NCBI RefSeq assembly: GCF_025200715.1
Contig: NZ_CP104144.1
Coordinates: 806,001-870,000, forward strand
DNA length: 64,000 bases
DNA from: Rhizobium sullae
GTDB taxonomy: Bacteria > Pseudomonadota > Alphaproteobacteria > Rhizobiales > Rhizobiaceae
Direction of reading: 5' to 3'
Position 1 is the stretch's first letter; each line of letters opens with the position of its first letter. This document shows positions 26,231 to 35,539 of the stretch, piece after piece. The notes beneath the pieces are model-generated. The model searched no databases. It had not been told where the DNA came from and was given only the letters and a program-made list of their open reading frames with translations. A program made the position numbers and the translations under genes.

Positions 26231-26854
26231 ATGTCAAGGACTTCGTCCGTAAAAAACTCCCAAACTTCGCATGAAATCTCCCAGGTGCTGACAGACGTGA
26301 AAATCCCGCCGAGGGAGCGTATCGTCTCGACGGCTTCGGAATTGTTCCGCGAGCATGGCATCCGCGGCATCGGCGTCGATGCGATTGCCGATGCGGCGCT
26401 CACCAACAAGATGACGCTCTACCGGCATTTCGGCTCGAAGGACGAGCTCGTCTGTGAGACGCTGCGCCGCGCCTCGGAAAAGGCCGAAGCGATCTGGCGT
26501 GATCTCGAGGCGGCGCATCCGGGCAACCCACGGGCGCAGCTCGACGCATGGGTTCAGGCGCGGGCCGAGTGTCTGAATGGCGAGCCGGCCGGTTGCGATC
26601 TTGCCAATGCGGCAATTGAACTGAAGGGCGAGGGACACCCCGCCCAGGAGGTGATCGAACGCCACAAGGCCGAGCAGCGTCAGCGCCTTGAAAAACTCTG
26701 TTCCTCCGCTGGGGCTCGCGAGCCCCAGCTTCTTGCCGATACTTTGACACTTCTTTTGGAAGGCGCCCGCGTTACCCGGCAGGCGATGGGCAGCGACGGT
26801 TGCTGCAGCCACTTTTCAAAAGCCTGCAAAGCGGCAATTGCATCACTCTGCTAA
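26231..26854 (+). CDS. TetR/AcrR-family transcriptional regulator
   Basis: 207 aa. The TetR helix-turn-helix is at about residues 30-75 (IVSTASELFREHGIRGIGVD, then LTNKMTLYRHFGSKDEL). The C-terminal ligand domain has a C-terminal half with Cys pairs (GCDLAN; DGCCSHF) that might sense thiol-reactive or electrophilic compounds (inference). The ATG lies 5 bp after the second operator, so repressor binding would block its promoter. Confidence 0.85.
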   Translation: MSRTSSVKNSQTSHEISQVLTDVKIPPRERIVSTASELFREHGIRGIGVDAIADAALTNKMTLYRHFGSKDELVCETLRRASEKAEAIWRDLEAAHPGNPRAQLDAWVQARAECLNGEPAGCDLANAAIELKGEGHPAQEVIERHKAEQRQRLEKLCSSAGAREPQLLADTLTLLLEGARVTRQAMGSDGCCSHFSKACKAAIASLC

Positions 26855-26936
26855 CCTAACGGCTGTATCGGAACCTTCCATTTTCGAGTTCGTTTTCCCA
26901 CTTGATGGGGAAGGCAATATCGGAGGTGGTAAAGAT

Positions 26937-27125
26937 ATGAACTACACCTATCTCCATCGTCTGTATGCCAAGCGCGCTGAGCTGGAAGCCAAGCTCGAGC
27001 TCCATGATGCGCGCAATTGTTTTGGCGAGGAAGAACTCGAGGACGGCACGCAATCCGACCTGCGCGAGCGCCTCAATGAAATCTCCGAAGAGATTGCAGC
27101 GCTGGAACGCTCTCCCGGCAGCTAA
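26937..27125 (+). CDS. Small coiled-coil hypothetical protein
   Basis: 62 aa, starting MNYTYLHRLYAKRAELEAKL after GGAGGT at 9 nt. It is highly charged and heptad-like almost throughout (AELEAKLELH, RERLNEISEEIAALE), so it probably forms a helical dimer. An upstream in-frame extension to 26838 would overlap the TetR end and lacks a ribosome-binding site. Function unknown. It overlaps the DUF1810 gene tail to tail by 4 bp. Confidence 0.65.
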   Translation: MNYTYLHRLYAKRAELEAKLELHDARNCFGEEELEDGTQSDLRERLNEISEEIAALERSPGS

Positions 27126-27559
27126 GCTGCGGTATTGAGGATTTCGATCGTCCGCTCGTCGAATTCTCCGCCATAGAAATGATCGATTGCTTCATGAAAC
27201 GGTGAGCGTTGGTCGCTCACGGCTGCAAAAAGCGTCAGTGAAGAGCGAAGCTTGAGATCGTCCGGGGACCCGAGAATGTCGTGCGCCGTGCGGTCTTTGA
27301 CCGAGAGGATCGCTTGGACGCAGCGAATGAGCCGGGAACCCAGAATGGGATCTGCCACATAGGCGGCAGCCTCCTCGGCGGAGCGGATTGCATATCTCTC
27401 AGCCATCGCCGATGAGCCAAGCCCGGCGATCTGCGGGAAAATGAACCACATCCAATGCGAACGCTTCCGGCCTGACCTAAGTTCTTCCAGCGCCTGATCA
27501 TAAATGCCGTTCTGTGCATTGATGAAGCGCTCGAGATTGTAATCGATCTCACCTGCCAT
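27122..27559 (-). CDS. DUF1810-family protein
   Basis: 145 aa, the whole domain. The family hallmarks are seen: LERFINAQNGIYDQALEELR, then GRKRSHWMWFIFPQIAGLG, and MAERYAIRSAEEA. Small cytoplasmic protein with a conserved HWMWFIFPQ core. The biochemical role of the family is not established. No operon partner is obvious. Confidence 0.85.
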   Translation of the reverse strand: MAGEIDYNLERFINAQNGIYDQALEELRSGRKRSHWMWFIFPQIAGLGSSAMAERYAIRSAEEAAAYVADPILGSRLIRCVQAILSVKDRTAHDILGSPDDLKLRSSLTLFAAVSDQRSPFHEAIDHFYGGEFDERTIEILNTAA

Positions 27560-27633
27560 GGCTTCTTTTCCTTCCTGTCCTTAACGCATTGAAGGTGGCA
27601 GATTTCCACGCCCAGCAAGCAAGGTCGATCCGG

Positions 27634-27948
27634 TCAGCAGCTCTTTTCAGCGTATGGACTGTATTCGCGGCAATGGTCCAAGCTGTTGTGAGGCGACGTA
27701 ACAGGTTGAGGCGCAGCAATGGCACCGGTCACCTCAGGCGATACAGAAGAACTGAGATGCGCGGTCAATCCGGCAACGCCGAGAAGGACCAAGGCGCCGA
27801 CGACAAGCATCCGTTCACCCAAAGTGAGCTTCTGCGCGTTGAGATGTTGCACATAATCCAGCTCACCTTCGCCGGCGGCCTCGTCATGCTTTGCGTGGTG
27901 CGCCACCATATCATTGCGGCTCGGGTTCAAAATATCGTGATGCGTCAT
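27634..27948 (-). CDS. Small single-span membrane protein, hypothetical
   Basis: 104 aa starting at an ATG with AGGAG at 9 nt. A His-rich N-terminus (MTHHDILNPS, MVAHHAKHDEA) is followed by a basic patch and one hydrophobic segment (MLVVGALVLLGVAGLTAHL, about residues 47-65), then a Ser/Pro-rich tail ending in Cys. No family recognised. The 227 bp between it and the amidase start show no convincing gene. Confidence 0.55.
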   Translation of the reverse strand: MTHHDILNPSRNDMVAHHAKHDEAAGEGELDYVQHLNAQKLTLGERMLVVGALVLLGVAGLTAHLSSSVSPEVTGAIAAPQPVTSPHNSLDHCREYSPYAEKSC

Positions 27949-28175
27949 TTTTATTACTCCTGCGGCACAGCAGGACCGGGCGGATCAAAATAAGATGGCC
28001 GGTGGGGTTCCTGCGCGTCGGGTGCATGTGGTCTTCCAAGGGGCAGAGTTGAAGAGCCGATCTGCAAACTCACTGTTCAGAAAATCAGACCAATCGCGGA
28101 TGCCGTGTAAACAGGCTGGTCCGCGGCGGCGATCCGCGATAGGTCAAGGGAGACGATGCTTTTGCGGATTCTCCC

Positions 28176-29546
28176 ATGACCAAGCCATTCGGCGCGATGA
28201 CTGTCGCGCAACTCTCGGTTCTCATTCAGAGCGGCGCTGCTGATCCGGTCGAGATCGTGCGGTCGATCTTCGAGGGCATAGATAAACACCCGGACAAGGC
28301 GATCTTCACGGTGCTTTTGAAGGAGCGCGCCGTCGAAGAGGCGCGCGCCTCTTCACGTCGTATTCGCGACGGCCGCTCGCTCGGCGCGCTCGACGGAATT
28401 CCGATCGCCTGGAAGGATCTCTTCGATATCGAAGGCCTTGCAACGACGGCCGGATCGAAAGTGCTGACGAGCGCTGCGCCGACGGCAAGCGATGCGGCGA
28501 TCGTTACAGCGTTGAAGCGTGCCGGAATGATTTCGATAGGGCGAACGAATATGAGCGAATTCGCCTTTTCTGGTCTCGGCATCAATCCGCATTACGGCAC
28601 GCCGCAGAACCCCCATGGCATCGATGTGCCGCGCATCCCGGGGGGCTCCTCTTCAGGGGCGGCCGTGGCTGTCGCTGCCGGCCTCGTGCCGGTCGCGATG
28701 GGAACCGATACCGGAGGGTCGGTCCGTATCCCGGCAGCCCTTAACGGCATCGCGGGCTACAAGGCAACGCGCGGCCGCTATACCATGGATGGCGTCTTTC
28801 CCCTTGCAAAGAGCCTGGATTCACTTGGACCGCTCTGTCGGACGGTCAAGGATGCCGTCTGGATCGATGCTGCCATGCACGGCCTGACCGCATCTAAGGT
28901 GTGTGCCCGCCCGCTGAAAGGCATTGAGGTTGCCATTCCCCAAAATGTGGTCTTCGACGGCGTGGAGCACGGTGTCGCGGCTGCCTTCGATGCGGCGGTA
29001 GAACGGCTGGCGAAGGCCGGCGCCATCATCAGTCGCATGGCGATGCCCGCTTTCGACGAAATATTGGCTTCGATGGCCCGGTGCGGAGCGCTGGTCACCG
29101 CCGAAGCGTTCGCGCTGCATCGCGAACGCCTGGCTGGACCGGAGGCTGCGGATATGGATCGTCGCGTCGTCATGCGCACGCGCCTTGGCGAGAAGACCGC
29201 AACGCCGGATTATATTGCGATCCTTGACCTTCGCGCGCGGCTCATCGCTGAAAGCGAGCGGCTGATCGGCGACAGGCTGCTTGCATTCCCGTCCGTCGCC
29301 CACGTGGCGCCGCCGATCGCGCCTCTGGAGACGGACGACGATCTTTTCGTTGCGACGAATGCCAAAACGCTGCGCAATACGGCACTCGGCAATTTCCTTG
29401 ACTGGTGTGGCGTCTCGATCCCCTGCGGCACCGGTGATGCCGGGATGCCGGTCGGATTCTTATTGTCGGCCCCGGCCAATCGCGACGAGGCGCTGCTTGG
29501 TGCGGCACTTTCTGCGGAAGCCGTCATTCGCGGAGATTTCGTTTGA
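28176..29546 (+). CDS. Amidase-signature family hydrolase
   Basis: 456 aa. The Ser-Ser-Lys triad is present: Lys in IPIAWKDLFDIEG (about residue 78), the Gly/Ser block PGGSSSGAAVAVAAGLVPVA (about residues 150-170) and the nucleophile-bearing GTDTGGSVRIPAALNG. It hydrolyses an amide to a carboxylate and ammonia. Soluble, no signal peptide. No GatB/GatC partner is nearby, so it is metabolic rather than a GatA. It is followed 50 bp later by a TIM-barrel isomerase-like gene and an aldolase, which could form one pathway. Confidence 0.88.
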   Translation: MTKPFGAMTVAQLSVLIQSGAADPVEIVRSIFEGIDKHPDKAIFTVLLKERAVEEARASSRRIRDGRSLGALDGIPIAWKDLFDIEGLATTAGSKVLTSAAPTASDAAIVTALKRAGMISIGRTNMSEFAFSGLGINPHYGTPQNPHGIDVPRIPGGSSSGAAVAVAAGLVPVAMGTDTGGSVRIPAALNGIAGYKATRGRYTMDGVFPLAKSLDSLGPLCRTVKDAVWIDAAMHGLTASKVCARPLKGIEVAIPQNVVFDGVEHGVAAAFDAAVERLAKAGAIISRMAMPAFDEILASMARCGALVTAEAFALHRERLAGPEAADMDRRVVMRTRLGEKTATPDYIAILDLRARLIAESERLIGDRLLAFPSVAHVAPPIAPLETDDDLFVATNAKTLRNTALGNFLDWCGVSIPCGTGDAGMPVGFLLSAPANRDEALLGAALSAEAVIRGDFV

Positions 29547-29596
29547 AGCATCAAGGCTTTGTTGCCTAGGATGCATGATAGTCGAGGAGGAGACTG

Positions 29597-30457
29597 ATGG
29601 CACAGGCTTTGCCGAATGGCCGTTTTGCCGTTTCCACATGGTCGCTGCATCGCATGCTTGGAGCGGTTTATCCCTACAGTCCCGATCCGGAAAAAAGTTC
29701 GGGGCGCAAGGAGCCCTACGGCCCCGGTGCGGCCTGTCTGATCGAGCTGCCAAGGCAGCTTGCCGAGCGCGGCATTCACCGGATCGAGGTTTGCTCCTTT
29801 CATCTGCCGAGCCTTGAGAGAGGCTATCTCGCTGACCTCGGCCGTGCGATGGAGGCATCGGGCGTATTCTGTCAGACGCTCCTGCTGGAAGACGGCGATC
29901 CCGGTCATCGAGATAACGCCGAACGCGATGCCGCATGGATGGCCGGCTGGATCGAAAGGGCGGTTTCGCTCGGCGCGCAGAACATGCGCGTGATTGCCGG
30001 CAAGCAGCCGCCGACCGAGGAAAATCTCAGCCGGGCGCTGAAGCATCTGAGGTGGCTGGCCGACGAAGCGGAGGGCAGCGGCGTTCGCATCGTTGTCGAA
30101 AACTGGTTCGATCTTCTGCCTTCGCCTGAGCAGATGAACTGGCTGCTGGACGGGTTGGAGGGCAGAGTCGGGCTCAACGGCGATCTCGGCAATTGGGCTG
30201 CGCCTGAAAAATATGCAGGCCTTGCCGATATCATGCGCCGCGCGGAGCTTTGTCATGCGAAAGCGGATTACAATGCCTCCGGTCTGGATGCAGCCGACTA
30301 TAGCAGGTGCCTGGAAGCCTGCAGCGATGCGGCTTATGCCGGGCCGTTCACGCTGATTTACGACTCACCGTTTTTCCGGGATGAGTGGGAAGGCATTTTA
30401 TTGCAGAGAAGTTTCATCGAGGAATTTCAAGAGACCAACAAACACGCGCTCGCCTGA
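29597..30457 (+). CDS. Sugar phosphate isomerase/epimerase-like TIM-barrel protein (AP endonuclease 2 superfamily)
   Basis: 286 aa, xylose-isomerase-like fold. Seen: FAVSTWSLHRMLG at the N-terminus, RIEVCSFHLP, VRIVVENWFDLLPSPEQM (metal-binding Glu region), GLNGDLGNWA and LCHAKADYNASGL (His ligand). The family includes epimerases, isomerases and dehydratases of sugars and inositols; the substrate is not determined. A GGAGGAGA motif precedes the ATG. It is 19 bp before the aldolase gene. Confidence 0.8.
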   Translation: MAQALPNGRFAVSTWSLHRMLGAVYPYSPDPEKSSGRKEPYGPGAACLIELPRQLAERGIHRIEVCSFHLPSLERGYLADLGRAMEASGVFCQTLLLEDGDPGHRDNAERDAAWMAGWIERAVSLGAQNMRVIAGKQPPTEENLSRALKHLRWLADEAEGSGVRIVVENWFDLLPSPEQMNWLLDGLEGRVGLNGDLGNWAAPEKYAGLADIMRRAELCHAKADYNASGLDAADYSRCLEACSDAAYAGPFTLIYDSPFFRDEWEGILLQRSFIEEFQETNKHALA

Positions 30458-30476
30458 GCGGTGAACGGAGAATGGC

Positions 30477-31277
30477 ATGACGGAAACATCGGCAATCGAC
30501 AGCTTTGCGGACAGGATCAGGACGGGCGGGCACGGCGGCCTGGTTTCCGCCTGGGTCGGCATACCCGAACCGATGGTCGTTCACCATCTGACACAGGAAG
30601 ACTTCGATGCCGTCGTTCTCGACATGCAGCACGGCATGTGGGACATGGCTTCGGCGTCGAATGCCGTTGCCCAATGCCGTTCCGCCGGAAAGCCGGCGAT
30701 TGCGCGCATTCCGGTCGGCGATTTCGCTTCGGCTTCACGTCTGCTGGACGCCGGCTGCACCGGCATCATCGCGCCAATGGTGAATTCGGTCGCGGATGCA
30801 CAGGCTCTGGTCAGGTTCACCAAGTACCCACCGCTCGGTGAGCGCAGCTGGGGTCCAACGCTGGCACTTAACCATATGAAGCTTTCGGGCGATGACTATC
30901 TTCGCACGGCCAACCGGTTGACGCTGACGATCGCCATGGTGGAGACGCGGGCAGCGCTCGATGCGGTTGACGGCATCCTCGGTGTTGAAGGCATCGACGG
31001 CATTTTCGTGGGGCCTTCCGATCTGTCGATCGCGCTTTCAAAGGGCGAAAAGCTCGCGCCGGATACCGATGACATCGACAAGGAGCTGTCGCGCATTGTC
31101 GCGCGGTGCCGTGCGCACAAGAAGTTCGTCTGCGCCTTCGGCAGTGATGGCAAACGTGCCGGCGGTTTGCTGAAGCTCGGTTGCGATCTTGTTGTTGCGA
31201 GCGCGGATACGACGCAACTGCGTGCCGGCGCTGCTAGTGCGATTGCCGCGGCGCGGTCGTTTGCCGTCAGTGGTTAG
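30477..31277 (+). CDS. HpcH/HpaI-type class II aldolase
   Basis: 266 aa. Metal-dependent pyruvate/2-oxo-acid aldolase of the 2,4-dihydroxyhept-2-ene-1,7-dioate or 4-hydroxy-2-oxovalerate type. Seen: DFDAVVLDMQHGMWDM, GCTGIIAPMVNSVADA, PPLGERSWGP, and GIDGIFVGPSDLSIAL with the metal Asp. It would cleave the 2-keto-3-deoxy acid that a dehydratase or isomerase step could supply. Probably the last gene of amidase-isomerase-aldolase; it overlaps the next gene tail to tail. Confidence 0.87.
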   Translation: MTETSAIDSFADRIRTGGHGGLVSAWVGIPEPMVVHHLTQEDFDAVVLDMQHGMWDMASASNAVAQCRSAGKPAIARIPVGDFASASRLLDAGCTGIIAPMVNSVADAQALVRFTKYPPLGERSWGPTLALNHMKLSGDDYLRTANRLTLTIAMVETRAALDAVDGILGVEGIDGIFVGPSDLSIALSKGEKLAPDTDDIDKELSRIVARCRAHKKFVCAFGSDGKRAGGLLKLGCDLVVASADTTQLRAGAASAIAAARSFAVSG

Positions 31278-32005
31278 GCAAGTTGCTTGACGGCGAGCCA
31301 GATGACGTGCCGCGCGCCGCCGCGTTTGCCGTTGGCGCGTATGTTGACGGCGTCCGGAGAAAAGCCGGCGTCGCGCAGCCTGCGGGTGAAGCTCGGATCG
31401 GGGCTTGAGGACCAGACCGCGAGAATGCCCCCGGGATGCAGAGCGTTGCGGGACGCGCGCAGGCCGTTGAAATCATAGAGCCGGTCATTGGATTTCCGGG
31501 TCAGCCCCTCGGGACCGTTGTCGACGTCGAGCAGGATTGCGTCGAAGTCTGCTCTGGCCAAGCGGATCGTTTCACCGACATCGCCTTGGTGGATTAAGAC
31601 CCGGGGGTCGTCGAGGCATCCCTTGAAAACGTCAGCCATGGGGCCGCGTGCCCAGGCAACCACGGCTGGAACGAGCTCTGCGACGACCACTTCTGCATCC
31701 GCCGGCAGGACCGCGAGCGCGGCACGCAGCGTGAAGCCCATGCCGAGGCCGCCGATGAGAACCTTCGGACGTTTGTGGTCTTTGATCCGCTCGTAGGAAA
31801 GCGTTGCCAGAGCTTCTTCGGATCCGCTGAGGCGGCTGTTCATCAGCTCGTTCGACCCGAGCATGATGGAGAATTCGTTGCCGCGCTGCTTCAGGCGCAA
31901 TTCTCCCCCTTCCCCGGGGATGATCGTGGAATCGAGCTGTATCCAAGGTAGCATCTGCGGCGCAGCCTCACGGAAATTCTTGGTCTCCCCTAACATGAAA
32001 CGCAT
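31274..32005 (-). CDS. Spermidine synthase-like SAM-fold protein
   Basis: 243 aa. A Rossmann methyltransferase-type core with VLIGGLGMGFTLRAALAVL (motif I, about residue 82), then VVVAELVPAVVAWA, VLIHQGDVGETI and ILLDVDNGPEGL. The N-terminal part includes the spermidine-synthase-like GSNELMNSRLSGSEEALATL stretch. The catalytic Asp and polyamine-binding residues of true SpeE are not clearly preserved, so methyltransfer or another aminopropyl-like reaction is possible. The start could also be the ATG three codons later. Confidence 0.7.
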   Translation of the reverse strand: MRFMLGETKNFREAAPQMLPWIQLDSTIIPGEGGELRLKQRGNEFSIMLGSNELMNSRLSGSEEALATLSYERIKDHKRPKVLIGGLGMGFTLRAALAVLPADAEVVVAELVPAVVAWARGPMADVFKGCLDDPRVLIHQGDVGETIRLARADFDAILLDVDNGPEGLTRKSNDRLYDFNGLRASRNALHPGGILAVWSSSPDPSFTRRLRDAGFSPDAVNIRANGKRGGARHVIWLAVKQLA

Positions 32006-32056
32006 GCCGGGGAGATATAAATCTCACGTGAGGGCTCTGTTGCCGCCGCTGTTTTC

Positions 32057-32356
32057 CTATTGCCGGCACGCTTGGCCGTAGCGGCTTGTCTTGGCCGCGG
32101 CGCCACGCTTCGGCGGCGGGCAGCGATTGATCTCGGTCGTGCCGGCGTCGCGCGGTATGATGACATCGACGCTGCCGGTCTCGACCGGATCAAGCGGAAT
32201 GACGAACGCATTCGCCGGTGCGCTCTCCGGCGAAGTGCCGAGAGGAGGCGTACCGTCAATGCGTCCGGTATAGTCTGTACCCATATTGGATTGCGCCAAC
32301 ACGGGACCGGCGATGCCGAGAAAGACAATCGAAGTCACCGCGATCATCGTGCGCAT
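32057..32356 (-). CDS. Small secreted hypothetical protein
   Basis: 99 aa from the ATG at 32356 (AAAGGA 8 nt upstream). A signal peptide of about 22 residues (MRTMIAVTSIVFLGIAGPVL, cleaved near AQS) is followed by a Pro/Gly/Thr-rich, low-complexity, probably unstructured region with a basic Cys-containing tail. No family recognised. The 112 bp upstream contain no gene. Confidence 0.6.
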   Translation of the reverse strand: MRTMIAVTSIVFLGIAGPVLAQSNMGTDYTGRIDGTPPLGTSPESAPANAFVIPLDPVETGSVDVIIPRDAGTTEINRCPPPKRGAAAKTSRYGQACRQ

Positions 32357-32468
32357 GATCAAATTCCTTTCGAGCTGATCAACGCGGCAACAACGGCGAA
32401 GACGGCCATTTGTTCCGGGGCTGTTCGATCATTTGATCGGGAGCGCTTCGCCTTGAAATCCAGCGGGT

Positions 32469-33110
32469 TCAGCGTGCTGCCCAGTTGGCACCGCGGCGGA
32501 AGATCGACTTCATCTGCGGCACGCTGAATTCATTGGCCTGATGGCCGAGCGAGGAATAGAAAACGCGGCCCTTGCCGTATCTCCGCTTCCAGACGACAGG
32601 CATCACTACGCCATCGATCCAGTAGGCGTGATCGCCGGTGAACGTCGTCGTCGCCAACACCTCGTTCGACGGGTCGACATGCATATAATATTGCTCGGAC
32701 GTATAGGGAAAATCGGCAATCCCCTCCATCACCGGGTCGTCCGGCCGGGTGATGTTGACCTTGTAGTCGATGATATTGCCGGGATGGGCAACCCATTGGC
32801 CGCCGATGATGAACTGATACTCGACGCATTCACGGAAGCTGTCGCCCGCACCGCCGTGATAGCCGGCGATGCCGACCCCATTTTCGATCGCAGCGGCGAG
32901 ATTCTTGATCTCCTCCTTCTCGATCTTCGACATGGTGACAATCGGCACGACGAGGCTCAGATCATGCACCGACGGGTCGGCGAAGGCCTCGGTGCTGTGC
33001 TCGACATAGACCTTGAAGCCATCCTCTTCGAGCATGTCCTTGATGATGGCCGCGCATTCCTGCGGTTCGTGGCCGCTCCAGCCGCCCCAGACGATCAGTG
33101 CTTCACGCAT
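32469..33110 (-). CDS. ThuA-like domain protein
   Basis: 213 aa of glutamine-amidotransferase-like fold. Seen: the N-terminal ALIVWGGWSGHEPQE, GVGIAGYHGGAGDSFRE, and the conserved histidine region VVWKRRYGKGRVFYSSLGH. ThuA proteins of rhizobia take part in disaccharide (trehalose-type) use with the dehydrogenase ThuB. Here the gene is 18 bp downstream of a Gfo/Idh/MocA dehydrogenase, the same pairing. The sugar is not fixed by sequence, so no symbol is given. Confidence 0.85.
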   Translation of the reverse strand: MREALIVWGGWSGHEPQECAAIIKDMLEEDGFKVYVEHSTEAFADPSVHDLSLVVPIVTMSKIEKEEIKNLAAAIENGVGIAGYHGGAGDSFRECVEYQFIIGGQWVAHPGNIIDYKVNITRPDDPVMEGIADFPYTSEQYYMHVDPSNEVLATTTFTGDHAYWIDGVVMPVVWKRRYGKGRVFYSSLGHQANEFSVPQMKSIFRRGANWAAR

Positions 33111-33128
33111 GTTCTTTCCTCCTGAATA

Positions 33129-34229
33129 TTACTTGCCCAACCGTCCATCGATAAGGGAGTCCGACAGCGGCGCCGGGCGCTCCGTCTCGGTGGTGATCGT
33201 CACCGTACGGCCCGTTTCGGAGGCGGTGTGAAACGCCTCCATGACTTCGAGAACGTGGAGCGCAAGGCTGCCGTTTGCCCGGTGCGGGCGGTTCGAACGG
33301 ATGGCGTGCGCGAGATCAGCAACCCCGAGCGAGCGGTAGTTGCCGTCCGCGTAAGGCGCCGTCAGTTCCTGCGGCTCAAAGCTGCCGCCCTTTTTCAGGA
33401 ACTGGACCTCGCCGCCGAAATGATTCGGGTCGGGAACGATCAGCGTGCCCTCCGTGCCATAAAGTTCAAGCGGCACATGCTTGTGTCCTGCAACGTCGAA
33501 ACTCATGCCGATCTGCACGACAGCACCGTTGGCAAAGGCCATGATGCCGGCGACGTGGGTCGGCACGTGCACGGGAATGCGCTCGCCGTTGCGCGGCTCG
33601 CTGGTGATGACGCGCTCCTTGCGCGGCGCAGTCGCAAAACCCGCGACCTGCGCCACCGGTCCGAAGAGATTGACAAGGTCTGTGATGTAATAGGGCCCCA
33701 TATCGAGCATCGGCCCGCCGCCCACCTCGTAATAGAAGGCCGGGTTCGGGTGCCATCGCTCATGGCCGGGGCACATGAAAGTGGCCGTGCCGCCAACAGG
33801 CTGGCCGATCACGCCCTGGTCGATCAGGGTTCTAGCCGTCTGGTGCCCACCGCCGAGGAAGGTATCGGGTGCTGCACCGATGCGAAGATTCTTCGATCTT
33901 GCAGCATCTGCCAGTTTTTTCCCCTCCGCGAAATTAATTCCGAGGGGTTTTTCCGAGTAGGTGTGTTTTCCTGCGTCGAGCGCTTGCAGGCCGACCGACA
34001 CATGCGCCTTCGGCACCGTTAGGTTGACGATGATTTCGACCTTCGGGTCGGCAAAGAGCGCGTCGACGCTCTTTGCCGGAAGGTCGAATTCGGCGGCTTT
34101 CGCCTCTGCCAGCGATTGGTTGAGATCGGCGAGGCCGCGGATGTCGAGGATCGGGAACGAGGCCATGGCCTTGAGGTATGCGCCCGAAATATTGCCGCAT
34201 CCGATGATGCCGATGCCGACTTTCTCCAT
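33129..34229 (-). CDS. Gfo/Idh/MocA-family NAD(P)-dependent oxidoreductase
   Basis: 366 aa. An N-terminal Rossmann domain (VGIGIIGCGNISGAYLKAM), the family's TYSEKPLGINFAEG with the catalytic Lys (about residue 96), then a C-terminal alpha/beta domain with EVGGGPMLDMGPYYITDLV. It probably oxidises a sugar or sugar alcohol. With the ThuA-like gene it resembles thuAB of Sinorhizobium, whose products make 3-keto derivatives of disaccharides; the match is by family only. Transcribed from the ROK gene side, 34 bp downstream of it. Confidence 0.88.
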   Translation of the reverse strand: MEKVGIGIIGCGNISGAYLKAMASFPILDIRGLADLNQSLAEAKAAEFDLPAKSVDALFADPKVEIIVNLTVPKAHVSVGLQALDAGKHTYSEKPLGINFAEGKKLADAARSKNLRIGAAPDTFLGGGHQTARTLIDQGVIGQPVGGTATFMCPGHERWHPNPAFYYEVGGGPMLDMGPYYITDLVNLFGPVAQVAGFATAPRKERVITSEPRNGERIPVHVPTHVAGIMAFANGAVVQIGMSFDVAGHKHVPLELYGTEGTLIVPDPNHFGGEVQFLKKGGSFEPQELTAPYADGNYRSLGVADLAHAIRSNRPHRANGSLALHVLEVMEAFHTASETGRTVTITTETERPAPLSDSLIDGRLGK

Positions 34230-34263
34230 GAATTCCTCCCAATCGATTTTTGAGCTTCAGCGT

Positions 34264-35463
34264 TCAAAGTGCCGGCCCTGTCGTGCTCCAGGGCGACTCG
34301 TAGAGTTCGTAAAGGGCAACGGCAGCCGCACCCTGCGCCCAGAAGTCGTCCGTGGAGTCGTCGAAGACGAGTTCGGTGACGCCTTTCAGCGACGGCGGGA
34401 TCGCCAGCGCATAGGCATCGCGCAGACTGTTCAAAAACGGCTCGCCGAGCGCCAGGCTGGAACCAACGAGGATGACGCGCGGCGGGGCAAAGAGGGTGAC
34501 GATGTTGGCGATCGTCAGCCCGACGGCCTCGCCGGCGCGGACGGCAGCACCAATCAGAACATTGTCCTCCGCCTTGATCAGCGCCCGGGCGTGGTTCATG
34601 CCGCGGCCGAGACGGATTGCTTCTGCAAAACGCCCATCGGCCTGCTGTTCGCCAAGGATCGCGCTTTCACCTGCCTGGCTCGACAGCCGCACGGTTCCCT
34701 GCGGGGCCATGCCGAGCACAAGGTCGCCGAGATTGTGGCTGAGGCCGCCAGCACCGCGGAAGAGCCGATTGCCATGCAGCACGCCGAGCCCGAGCGTCTG
34801 TTCTAGCGAAATCAGCACCATATCTTCGAGATCCCGCGCCTTGCCGAACCAATGATGGGCAAGCGTGATTGCATGCGCGTCGCTCTCGATGATGGTCGGC
34901 GTGCCAAGCCGCGCTGTCATCTCGGAGGCGAAATCGACATTCGTGTCGCGAAAGATGGGACTGCTGCGAACGTGGCCGGTGCGATGTTCGATGACGCCTG
35001 GAAGGCCGAGGCAGACGGTATCGACATCTTCCAGCGACAAGCCGGCATCGACGACGCAGCGGCGCACGCCGTCCTCCACCAGATCGGCGATGACTGTGAT
35101 CGGCTGCCGGTCGATACGGATCGGCAGCGTGAGCTTCGACAGTACGTCACCGCGGAAATCGGTGACGACGAAAACGAGCCGGTTGGCGGCAATCTTCGCG
35201 CCGACCACGCGCGCGGCATCAGGGTTTAACTCGAGCATGACGCGGGGACGGCCGCGCGCCGCCTCGTTGCGTATGTCGCCTTCGTGACGCGGCAGAATGA
35301 GCCCGTCATCGAGCAGCGAGGCGGTAATTGCCGATACAGTGGTGGTCGAAAGTTCGGTGCGTTCGCTGATCTCCACGCGCGCGATCGGTCCGTGGCGGCG
35401 GATCGTGTCCAGCACGTTCAAGCGATTGATCGCGCGCATCAATTCTGGATCTGCGGTCTTCAT
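34264..35463 (-). CDS. ROK-family transcriptional regulator
   Basis: 399 aa. An N-terminal winged helix (about residues 12-60, LDTIRRHGPIARVEISERTE, then TTTVSAITASLL) is fused to a ROK sugar-kinase-like domain (VVGAKIAANRLVFVVTDFRG; GLGVLHGNRLFRGAGGLSHN; PRVILVGSSLALGEPFL). The CxCGxxGC zinc motif found in many ROK proteins is absent; this stretch reads GMAPQGTVRLSSQAGES. It is divergent from the sugar ABC importer and first in a minus-strand unit with the Gfo and ThuA genes, so it probably controls both. Confidence 0.87.
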   Translation of the reverse strand: MKTADPELMRAINRLNVLDTIRRHGPIARVEISERTELSTTTVSAITASLLDDGLILPRHEGDIRNEAARGRPRVMLELNPDAARVVGAKIAANRLVFVVTDFRGDVLSKLTLPIRIDRQPITVIADLVEDGVRRCVVDAGLSLEDVDTVCLGLPGVIEHRTGHVRSSPIFRDTNVDFASEMTARLGTPTIIESDAHAITLAHHWFGKARDLEDMVLISLEQTLGLGVLHGNRLFRGAGGLSHNLGDLVLGMAPQGTVRLSSQAGESAILGEQQADGRFAEAIRLGRGMNHARALIKAEDNVLIGAAVRAGEAVGLTIANIVTLFAPPRVILVGSSLALGEPFLNSLRDAYALAIPPSLKGVTELVFDDSTDDFWAQGAAAVALYELYESPWSTTGPAL

Positions 35464-35539
35464 GGAAACTAGCCGGGCAATCGCTTCGCTTCAGGGCCGA
35501 CGGCCCCGAATATTTTTGACGGGATACGAATAAATAACA

